From: Sulfuritalea sp.
Lineage (GTDB): Bacteria; Pseudomonadota; Gammaproteobacteria; Burkholderiales; Rhodocyclaceae
Assembly (NCBI GenBank): GCA_020048435.1
Contig: JAIFMO010000223.1
Span: 1 to 37,885, forward strand
DNA: 37,885 nt
Direction of reading: 5' to 3'
In this document: one piece after another, positions 30,607 through 37,885 of the stretch
How the letters are laid out: the number at the start of each line of letters is the position of its first letter
Position numbering within the stretch: the first letter of the stretch is position 1
Program-made: the position numbers and the translations under genes
Notes under the pieces: generated by a model
What the model saw: the letters and a program-made list of their open reading frames with translations, nothing else
What the model was told of the DNA's origin: nothing
The model's database searches: none

Positions 30607-31344
30607 CTAGAAATTTTCCTTTTCGCGCGGCGGTTCGCCGTCGTAAACAAGATTGCGACGACGCTGGAGGTAGCCGTCGCGAATGTAGGCGTATTTGTCG
30701 AGCGCGGCGGCCTCGATCACTTTGTCGGCCGGCAGCATCTGGGCACGATCGCTGATCACGCGGGTCACCAGCAGGGTGTTGCGGGCGCGCACTTTCGTTA
30801 TGTGCGCCACCGGGTCGGCCTTGACGTCGAGCGCCAGACCCACCGTATCGCGCACGTTGCGCGGCCCGAAGAAGGGTACGACGACATAGGCGCCCGGCCC
30901 GATACCCCAGCGACCGAAAGTCTGGCCAAAATCCTCGTCGTGCTTTTCCAGGCCGATTTTGCTGGCGAAATCGAAAAGACCGAAGATGCCGACCGTGCTG
31001 TTAACCACGAAACGACCCAAGTCGCTCGCGGCGGTAATTCCCTTACCTTGAAGCAGGTTATTGACACCGATAAACACGTCGTCGACGTTACCGAAAAAGT
31101 TGGAAACCCCGCTCTTGATCGGCGAAGGCAGGATGGCGTCGTAACCTTTGGCAACCGGCTTGATGGCGGCGGTATCCAGCGCTTCGTTGAAGCCATACAT
31201 GGCGCGGTTGAAACCTTCAATGGGGTCTTTAGGGTTGCCTGAACTGGCACAGCCGCCAAGTAACAGGGCAGAGCAAGTCAACACTAAAATTCGCAGCACC
31301 AGGATTCGCTTCATCACCGAATTGCTCACGGAAACCTCCATCAC
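30607..31344 (-). CDS. mlaA: VacJ/MlaA family lipoprotein
   Basis: Lipobox LLLGGCAS; DPIEGFNRAMYGFNEALD; FGRWGIGPGAYVVVPFFGPRNVRDTVG; true start may be 31314. Confidence 0.95.
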   Translation of the reverse strand: MMEVSVSNSVMKRILVLRILVLTCSALLLGGCASSGNPKDPIEGFNRAMYGFNEALDTAAIKPVAKGYDAILPSPIKSGVSNFFGNVDDVFIGVNNLLQGKGITAASDLGRFVVNSTVGIFGLFDFASKIGLEKHDEDFGQTFGRWGIGPGAYVVVPFFGPRNVRDTVGLALDVKADPVAHITKVRARNTLLVTRVISDRAQMLPADKVIEAAALDKYAYIRDGYLQRRRNLVYDGEPPREKENF

Positions 31345-31820
31345 TTCTTGCCGTCGCCACTGTCACCGTCGGCTGCCTTGTTGAACATGAACTGGCTAAT
31401 CAGCTTTTCCAGAACCACGGCAGACTGCGTTTTCTTGATCTTCGAGCCATCCTTGAGCATTTCAGGATCGCCACCAACCTCAAAACCGATGTACTGCTCG
31501 CCCAGCAAGCCGGATGTATTGATCGTCAGGCTGGTGTCGCGGGGAAACTTGTAACGCGTGTCGAGTTTCATCGCCACCACCGCCCGGTACGACTCCGGAT
31601 CGAAGTGAATATCGGACACTCGCCCAACCACAACGCCAGCACTTTTCACCGGCGCTCGTACCTTGAGGCCGCCGATATTATCAAATTCAGCTTCCAGCCG
31701 GTAAGTCTCGCCGCCGGAGGACGACGACAGGTTGCCGACCTTGAGGGCAAGAAACAACAGCGAAAACAGGCCGATAGCAACGAATATCCCAACCCACAGG
31801 TCGATGGTGGCACGGTTCAT
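31341..31820 (-). CDS. mlaD: MlaD, MCE-domain protein
   Basis: DLWVGIFVAIGLFSLLFLALKVGN; YRLEAEFDNIGGLKVRAPVKSAGVVVGRVSDI. Confidence 0.96.
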   Translation of the reverse strand: MNRATIDLWVGIFVAIGLFSLLFLALKVGNLSSSSGGETYRLEAEFDNIGGLKVRAPVKSAGVVVGRVSDIHFDPESYRAVVAMKLDTRYKFPRDTSLTINTSGLLGEQYIGFEVGGDPEMLKDGSKIKKTQSAVVLEKLISQFMFNKAADGDSGDGKK

Positions 31821-31822
31821 GG

Positions 31823-32611
31823 TTAGCCTCTGAACATGAATGCGGTAAGAATGAAGTCGGCAAACAGGATGGCCAGCGACGAATTCACCACGGTACGCGT
31901 AGTGGCGCCGGACACACCTTCTGCCGTTGGATCGGAATCGTAGCCCTCGAAAACGGCGATCCAGCTAACGATAACGCCGAAGACGAAGCTCTTGATGACA
32001 CCATTTATGATGTCCTCGCGAAAATCGACCGATGCCTGCATCTGCGACCAGAACGAACCTTCATCGACCCCGATCAGTTGCACCCCGACCAGATAGCCAC
32101 CGAAGATACCCATGGCGGAGAACAGCGCCGCCAGCAGCGGCATTGAAATCACCCCGGCCCAGAAGCGGGGCGCGACAACGCGGGCAATGGGATTAACCGC
32201 CATCATTTCCATGGCAGAGAGTTGCTCGGTTGCCTTCATCAGGCCGATCTCGGCGGTGATCGCGCTACCGGCGCGACTGGCAAACAGCAGCGCCGACACC
32301 ACCGGACCCAGTTCGCGCACCAGCGAGAGCGCAACGAGAACGCCCAGCGCCTCGCTCGATCCGTAGCGTTGCAACGTGTCGTAGCCCTGCAAGCCCAGCA
32401 CCATGCCGACAAAGAGGCCCGACACCAAGATGATGATCAGCGAAAGTACGCCGGTGAAGTAGATTTCGCGGATGGTCAGCTGAAAACGCTGCAGCGCCGT
32501 GCCGGAATGCAGCAGCGTGGCCAGCAGGAAGCGGCTGCCAAAACCCAGCCGCCACAGGCGGTCGGTCACACGCCGGCCCAAGGCTTGCAGGATGCGACGC
32601 CCGACGCTCAC
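31823..32611 (-). CDS. mlaE: MlaE permease
   Basis: FVGMVLGLQGYDTLQRYGSSEALGVLVALSLVRELGPVVSALLFASRAGSAITAEIGLMKATEQ; GTG start overlaps the mlaF stop. Confidence 0.95.
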   Translation of the reverse strand: MSVGRRILQALGRRVTDRLWRLGFGSRFLLATLLHSGTALQRFQLTIREIYFTGVLSLIIILVSGLFVGMVLGLQGYDTLQRYGSSEALGVLVALSLVRELGPVVSALLFASRAGSAITAEIGLMKATEQLSAMEMMAVNPIARVVAPRFWAGVISMPLLAALFSAMGIFGGYLVGVQLIGVDEGSFWSQMQASVDFREDIINGVIKSFVFGVIVSWIAVFEGYDSDPTAEGVSGATTRTVVNSSLAILFADFILTAFMFRG

Positions 32612-33462
32612 CACCACACCTGCTTTTTGCTGGGCCCGGAAGACATTTCCTCGCCATAGGGGCGCGTGGTCGGGTAATGGAAATTCACGGGGCCGTCGGG
32701 CTCGCCCCAAACAAATTGGTGCACGTAAGGCTCGGTCGAGTGCTTTATTTCCTCGGCCGTACCCTCAGCGACGATCTTGCCGGCGGAAACGAAATAAACG
32801 TAATCGACGATTTTCAGTGACTCCTGCACGTCATGGGTGACGACAATGGAACTGGTGCCGAGCGCGTCGTTGAGCTTGCGGATCAACTCGCCGACGATGG
32901 ACAGCGAAATCGGATCGAGACCGGCAAAGGGCTCGTCGTACATGATCAGCATCGGATCGAGCGCGACGGCGCGCGCCAGCGCCACGCGCCGCGCCATGCC
33001 GCCGGAAAGCTCGGAGGGCATCAGGTTCGCGGTGCCGCGCAGGCCCACGGCATGAAGCTTCATCATCACCATGTCGTGAATCAGTTCTTCCGGCAGGTCG
33101 GTATGCTCGCGCATCTGGAAAGCAATGTTGTCGAAAACCGACATATCGGTGAATAGCGCGCCGAACTGGAACAGCATGCCCATGCGGCGACGCAGTTCGT
33201 AGAGGCCGTCGGAATCGAGGGCATGCACGACCTTGCCATCCACCATCACCTCGCCCGAAGAGGGTTTGAGCTGGCCCCCGATCAAGCGCAGGGTTGTCGT
33301 CTTGCCGCAACCGGACAGCCCCATGATGGCCACCACCTTGCCGCGCGGGATCGACATGTTGATGCCCGTGAGAATAGGCCGACGGTCATAAGAAAAATTG
33401 ACGTCGGTCAAACGAATGAGCGGATCAGGTGGGTTGGGTGACGCAGCTTCCATGTTGGGCAA
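32608..33462 (-). CDS. mlaF: MlaF ATP-binding protein
   Basis: VVAIMGLSGCGKTTTLRLIGGQ; LSGGMARRVALARAVALDPMLIMYDEPFAGLDP. Confidence 0.95.
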   Translation of the reverse strand: MPNMEAASPNPPDPLIRLTDVNFSYDRRPILTGINMSIPRGKVVAIMGLSGCGKTTTLRLIGGQLKPSSGEVMVDGKVVHALDSDGLYELRRRMGMLFQFGALFTDMSVFDNIAFQMREHTDLPEELIHDMVMMKLHAVGLRGTANLMPSELSGGMARRVALARAVALDPMLIMYDEPFAGLDPISLSIVGELIRKLNDALGTSSIVVTHDVQESLKIVDYVYFVSAGKIVAEGTAEEIKHSTEPYVHQFVWGEPDGPVNFHYPTTRPYGEEMSSGPSKKQVWW

Positions 33463-33558
33463 GAAATGATGGCGGCAAACGAAACCGCCCCATTCTATCA
33501 GAAAGGAGCGGCGGCACTCTCTTTTGGCATGGTATTTTCCAGGCTAGCCTGCGGTATC

Positions 33559-35094
33559 ATGACCCCGGCCCATTTTCCCGTCACCCTGCCAGACACCCCC
33601 TCAACCTCCGTGAGCGATCCCAACACGCCGCCCCTGCTGCTGATAGTCGACGACGACCCCCTGATTGTCGATTCGCTACAGTATTTTCTGGCCAAGGAAT
33701 TCACTATCGTATCCGCCGCGTCTCGAAGCGAGGTTCAGGATCTGCTGGCGCGGCAGCAGCGGCAGCCGGCCGCCGCGCTGATCGACCTTGGCTTGCCACC
33801 GCTGCCCCATCGCCCCGACGAAGGCTTCGCCCTCATTACTGACCTGCTGGCACGCTTGCCGGACATTCGCATCGTCGTACTTTCCGGCCAGAACGATGCC
33901 GCGAATGCCCGCCACGCCCGCGTGCTCGGCGCGGCGGATTTTGTCGCCAAACCGGCCGAGCCGCGGCAATTGCTGGTGCTGCTCAAGCAGTTGCTGGCGG
34001 TCGGCGCCACACCACCAGCCGCCGCCGATGCCGCGCTGATCGGCAACAGTCCGCCGATGCAAAAACTTCGTTTGCAGCTAAGACAGTACGCCAATGCTCC
34101 CTTTTCAGTACTTATCGAAGGCGAATCGGGCAGCGGCAAGGAACTCGTCGCCAACGCGATACACCATTTGTCAGACCGAGCCGCTCGTCCCTGGCTGGCG
34201 CTCAACTGTGCCGCCATCGCGCCGTCGCTAGTCGAGCCGACGCTTTTTGGCCACGCCAAAGGCGCCTTTACCGGGGCGGGCAACGTCCGCACGGGTTACT
34301 TCGAGGAGGCCGGAGAAGGTACGCTGTTCCTCGACGAAATCGGCGAACTGCCGCTGGACCTGCAACCCAAGTTGCTGCGGGTGCTCGAAAACGGAGAATA
34401 CCAGCGGGTCGGCGAAACCCAGTCCCGCGTTTCGCGGGCCCGCGTGATTGCCGCCACCAACCGCGACTTGAAGAAAGAGGTACGCGAAGGCCGCTTCCGC
34501 GCCGATCTCTACCATCGCCTGTCGGTATTCGCGGTCAACGTACCGCCGGTTCGCGAACTGGGCGACGACCGCCTGCTGCTGCTCGACCATTTCCGCGGTA
34601 CCTTCGCTCGCCAGTTCAAGGTGACGCCCTTTACCCTCGGCGACGAGGCCCGGCAACGCTGGCTCGATTACCCCTTCCCCGGCAACGTGCGCGAATTACG
34701 TAACATCGTTATCCGCCTCACGACCAAGCATCCGGCCGTGACGATTGAACGCGCCGAACTGGATGACGAACTGGACGGCGAAGTCGCCGGAAAATCAGTT
34801 GAAGAGCCGGCGGGATCAAACCCCTCGGAAGAGGGCAAGGATCGCGCCGCCATCCCCATGACCCAGGTCGATTTCGATGCGCTGGCCTTGGCGCACCTGC
34901 GCAACGCCACCACCAGCCACCATGGCCTGGGCGAATTCAATCTCGACCGTCTGCTGAGGCAGTGGGAACGCGCTTATATTGGCGCCGCGCAACAGTTGAC
35001 CCATGGAAATCTCAGTCAGACCGCCAAGCTGCTGGGCGTGAACCGGACGACGCTTTACAATCGCATGGAAACGCTTTCCCGCACGGACACCTGA
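33559..35094 (+). CDS. Sigma-54-dependent response regulator (receiver, AAA, Fis HTH), PrsR-like
   Basis: [37 protein letters not shown] loop; [24 protein letters not shown]-terminal [21 protein letters not shown]; exact start uncertain. Confidence 0.92.
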   Translation: MTPAHFPVTLPDTPSTSVSDPNTPPLLLIVDDDPLIVDSLQYFLAKEFTIVSAASRSEVQDLLARQQRQPAAALIDLGLPPLPHRPDEGFALITDLLARLPDIRIVVLSGQNDAANARHARVLGAADFVAKPAEPRQLLVLLKQLLAVGATPPAAADAALIGNSPPMQKLRLQLRQYANAPFSVLIEGESGSGKELVANAIHHLSDRAARPWLALNCAAIAPSLVEPTLFGHAKGAFTGAGNVRTGYFEEAGEGTLFLDEIGELPLDLQPKLLRVLENGEYQRVGETQSRVSRARVIAATNRDLKKEVREGRFRADLYHRLSVFAVNVPPVRELGDDRLLLLDHFRGTFARQFKVTPFTLGDEARQRWLDYPFPGNVRELRNIVIRLTTKHPAVTIERAELDDELDGEVAGKSVEEPAGSNPSEEGKDRAAIPMTQVDFDALALAHLRNATTSHHGLGEFNLDRLLRQWERAYIGAAQQLTHGNLSQTAKLLGVNRTTLYNRMETLSRTDT

Positions 35095-35123
35095 CCAACC
35101 CTCCCCACCTCAACGCATCCATC

Positions 35124-36557
35124 ATGTATCTCGAACACTTCGGTCTTGCCGAAGTTCCCTTCCGCATCACCCCGCACACCGACTTTTTCTTTGCCGGCGC
35201 CAATCGCGGAGCAACGCTGGAGGCGCTGATGTATGCCATTACCCACGATGAAGGCATCGTCAAGGTGAGCGGCGAGGTCGGTAGCGGCAAGACCATGCTC
35301 TGCCGCGTGCTGATGGAACGCTTGCCGGAACATGTCACCCTGGTTTACCTGGCCAACCCCTCGCTGTCGCGCGATGACATTCTTTACGCCATTGCCGATG
35401 AACTGCGCCTGGTCATTCCCGATCACTCCCGCCGCAGCGTGTTGCTGCGGACATTGCAGGAACACCTGATCAGCCTCTACGCCGACGGTCGCCAGGTCGT
35501 GGTGCTGATCGACGAAGCGCACGCCATGCCGGCGGAATCGCTCGAAGAAGTGCGGTTGCTGTCCAATCTCGAATCCAATCGGCACAAGCTCATGCAGTTG
35601 GTGCTATTTGGCCAACCCGAGCTGAATGCCGTTCTCGCTCGGTCCGACATGCGCCAGTTGAAGGAGCGCATTACCCACAATTTCGCGCTCGAGCCACTGG
35701 TGCGCGACGACATCGCCAATTACATCGACTTCCGCATGCGCGCTGCGGGTTACAAAGGCCCAAGCCTTTTCGCGCCAGCTGCCGTGCGCGAAATAGCCAA
35801 CGCATCGATGGGGCTGACGCGGCGTATCAACATCCTCGCCGATAAATCCCTGCTGGCCGCTTTCAGCCAGGGCACCCACCAGATCACGGCCAAGCACGTG
35901 CGCGCCGCTATTGCCGATTCCGAGTTTGGCACCCTGTCGCAGCCGGCATCGCGCAGGTGGACGCTGGTGGCGGCAGCGGCTGGCGCTATCGCGCTGCTAC
36001 TGGTGGCAGCCCTGTGGTTGATGCGTGGCGACAAGGAAGCAGCGACACCGACGGCAAGCCCAAACCCAAGCGCCTCCACAACAGTCGCGCCACAGCCCAT
36101 TACCCCGCCGTCACCCCAAACTCCTCCGCCAACATCAGCCGCTCCTTCAGTTCCGGTGCCGGCGGTGATTCCCGTCGTTGCCGCACCGGTCGCCGGCACA
36201 CCGCGACCCGAATCACCCCCCAAGGCTTGGGAAAAACTACCGCCCGGGATTCAACAACGCTTGGCAAAACACCAGCCATGGTTCGAGCAAACCCCGGACG
36301 AACACTGGTTCATCCAGCTTCTCGGCACCGACAGCACCCATGTTCAACGGGTTGAAAGCATGCTTGCTGGCGCCGATGCACTACTGGACCCCAGCCACGT
36401 CCGCGTCTACTTTGTTGAAATGCGTAATAGCGAACGAATCGGGGTTATTTATGGCGAGTACAAGACGCGCCGGGAGGCTCTTGAGGCCATCAAGCAACTG
36501 CCGCAGGAATTAAAACCATTCCGCCCATATCCAAGACAGATGCTCAAGCTGCGATAG
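35124..36557 (+). CDS. mshM: MshM/ExeA-like AAA ATPase with C-terminal SPOR-like region
   Basis: MYLEHFGLAEVPFRITPHTDFFF; GEVGSGKTMLCRVLMERLP; VVVLIDEAHAMPAESLEEVRLLSNLES; C-terminal WFIQLLGTDSTHVQRVESML...RIGVIYGEYKTRREALEAIKQLP. Confidence 0.85.
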   Translation: MYLEHFGLAEVPFRITPHTDFFFAGANRGATLEALMYAITHDEGIVKVSGEVGSGKTMLCRVLMERLPEHVTLVYLANPSLSRDDILYAIADELRLVIPDHSRRSVLLRTLQEHLISLYADGRQVVVLIDEAHAMPAESLEEVRLLSNLESNRHKLMQLVLFGQPELNAVLARSDMRQLKERITHNFALEPLVRDDIANYIDFRMRAAGYKGPSLFAPAAVREIANASMGLTRRINILADKSLLAAFSQGTHQITAKHVRAAIADSEFGTLSQPASRRWTLVAAAAGAIALLLVAALWLMRGDKEAATPTASPNPSASTTVAPQPITPPSPQTPPPTSAAPSVPVPAVIPVVAAPVAGTPRPESPPKAWEKLPPGIQQRLAKHQPWFEQTPDEHWFIQLLGTDSTHVQRVESMLAGADALLDPSHVRVYFVEMRNSERIGVIYGEYKTRREALEAIKQLPQELKPFRPYPRQMLKLR

Positions 36558-36587
36558 CTGAAACAATAATTGCGAGAATTCATTAAG

Positions 36588-36615
36588 TTGTAATCACTTC
36601 TTGACGTGATATGAT
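36588..36615 (+). promoter_or_regulatory. Candidate sigma70-like promoter TTGTAA-N16-TATGAT upstream of the secretin gene
   Basis: Read in the intergenic region about 30 nt upstream of the ATG at 36644. Confidence 0.3.
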
Positions 36616-36643
36616 ACCTGCGTCCCGCTTAGGAAAGGCGGCA

Positions 36644-37885
36644 ATGAATTATTCCATCGCTCTGGTGGCTGCCATGCGCAAAAGTGCGCCGACTGCTATT
36701 TCTCCGACTTCCGTATTCCCGGCATCGCCGGCCCTCCGGCTGACGCTTTGCCTTGTCATGCCGTTCGCGCTGCTTCTCGCCGCCTGCACCACCGCCCCGG
36801 TTCAAACACCGTCCGGCGGTCATCTAAGTGCCGAGAATATTCCTGCAACGCAGCCCAACATCCCGCCGCCCGTCCAGAACACGGTCGTGCTCGCCAAACC
36901 CAAGCCCACGCCCAAGGTTGAAACCTATAGCGTGGTGGTCAAGGATGTCCGCGTCCAGGAATTACTGTTCGCCCTCGCGCGCGACGCCAAGCTCAACGTC
37001 GACATCCATCCCGGCCTGACGGGCACCGTAACGCTCAACGCCATCGACCAAACGCTGCAACAGCTCCTGCACCGTATCGGCAAGCAGGTGGATATGCGCT
37101 GGGAACTCGACGGCCCCAATCTGGCCGTCATGCCCGACACCCCTTACCTGCAAAACTATCGTGTCGACTACGTCAATATGTCGCGCGACGTGACCGGAAC
37201 GGTTTCCATCAACACCCAAATCGCCTCGACCAGTTCGGGCAGCGCAGCTGGTGGCGGTAGCGGCGCAGGCAACAACTCATCGACCACGGTGAGCAGCAAG
37301 GCCAAGAACAATTTCTGGGAATCGATCGAAAAAAACCTCAAGGACATCCTGCACGAAACCGACAAAATACTGCCCGAGGGGTCCTCAGAAACGGTGACCG
37401 AGCGACTCGATCAGCAACAAACAACGGGAACCGGTGCGCCGCAGCCGCAAGGAACCGCTCGCCCCACCTCTGGCGCACAAGCCTCCATCGCCGGTAGCCC
37501 CAACCCCGCAGCACTGCAACAGCAGGGCAGCACGGTTGTGCGCCGCTCCACCTTCCGCGAAGCCGCGTCGGTGATCATCAACCCCGAAGCCGGCGTCATC
37601 GTCGTGCGCGCCACTTCGCGGCAGCACGAAAAGGTGCAGGATTTTCTCGATAAAGTCCTTGCCAGCAGTAGCCGGCAGGTGATGATTGAAGCGACGATTG
37701 CCGAAGTTCGCCTTGGCAATAAATACGAGCAAGGCATTGACTGGCAAAGCCTGCGCACGCTTCGCAACCCTGGAACAACTGGCTTTTCCATGGCGCAGGG
37801 CCCACTGTCCACCTCAGCGGGGCCGGTAACAGCCACGACAAGAACCACTGAGTTCCCGATTTCGGGTGGCACGCTCGCCGAAGTA
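36644..37885 (+). CDS. mshL: MSHA biogenesis/type IV pilus secretin MshL, 3'-truncated by the window edge
   Basis: 414 open codons to the edge, absent from the ORF track; lipobox LLLAACTT; VVVKDVRVQELLFALARDAKLNVDIHPGLTGTVTLNAIDQTLQQLLHRIG; NYRVDYVNMSRDVTGTVSINTQI; VRATSRQHEKVQDFLDKVLASSSRQVMIEATIAEV. Confidence 0.87.
   Translation, partial: MNYSIALVAAMRKSAPTAISPTSVFPASPALRLTLCLVMPFALLLAACTTAPVQTPSGGHLSAENIPATQPNIPPPVQNTVVLAKPKPTPKVETYSVVVKDVRVQELLFALARDAKLNVDIHPGLTGTVTLNAIDQTLQQLLHRIGKQVDMRWELDGPNLAVMPDTPYLQNYRVDYVNMSRDVTGTVSINTQIASTSSGSAAGGGSGAGNNSSTTVSSKAKNNFWESIEKNLKDILHETDKILPEGSSETVTERLDQQQTTGTGAPQPQGTARPTSGAQASIAGSPNPAALQQQGSTVVRRSTFREAASVIINPEAGVIVVRATSRQHEKVQDFLDKVLASSSRQVMIEATIAEVRLGNKYEQGIDWQSLRTLRNPGTTGFSMAQGPLSTSAGPVTATTRTTEFPISGGTLAEV

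Noticed and set aside
29655-33462. Mla locus with mlaA between mlaD and mlaC as a novel arrangement
   Set aside because: To my knowledge a common betaproteobacterial organisation; not unusual.

Overview
The window looks like a chromosomal segment from a GC-rich betaproteobacterium, possibly Rhodocyclales-like (inferred from gene order and protein style; not searched). Left to right it contains: a TRAP transporter (dctM-dctQ-dctP, minus strand); an approximately 9 kb plus-strand cluster with a FimV-like membrane protein, an exported caspase with a DUF4384-like tail, a TolB-N/TPR protein joined or coupled to a PDZ-S41 protease, a membrane-anchored Bro-N-like protein and a second exported caspase; nif3 and a DegS/DegQ-like protease; tatC-tatB-tatA, a HIT protein and hisE-I-F-A-H-B (minus); hisC (plus, inverted); an AAA ATPase with a PD-(D/E)XK-like tail; PPK2; a bacteriohemerythrin; hisD-hisG-murA-ibaG/bolA; an ABC-2 exporter; a complete Mla locus; and a sigma-54 response regulator followed by MSHA-type pilus genes mshM and mshL (mshL runs off the right edge). 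Two observations stand out. (1) A highly conserved dispersed repeat of about 26 bp, (G/C)AAAAAGTCGGCGSTAGCGGTACGGCA, occurs seven times in both orientations. Five copies lie inside protein-coding genes and are read in three different frames, so it appears to be conserved as DNA. (2) The exported caspase / S41 protease / Bro-N / FimV-like cluster may be an undescribed envelope proteolytic system. It contains two apparent +1 frame offsets. No tRNA, rRNA or CRISPR array was recognised by eye.
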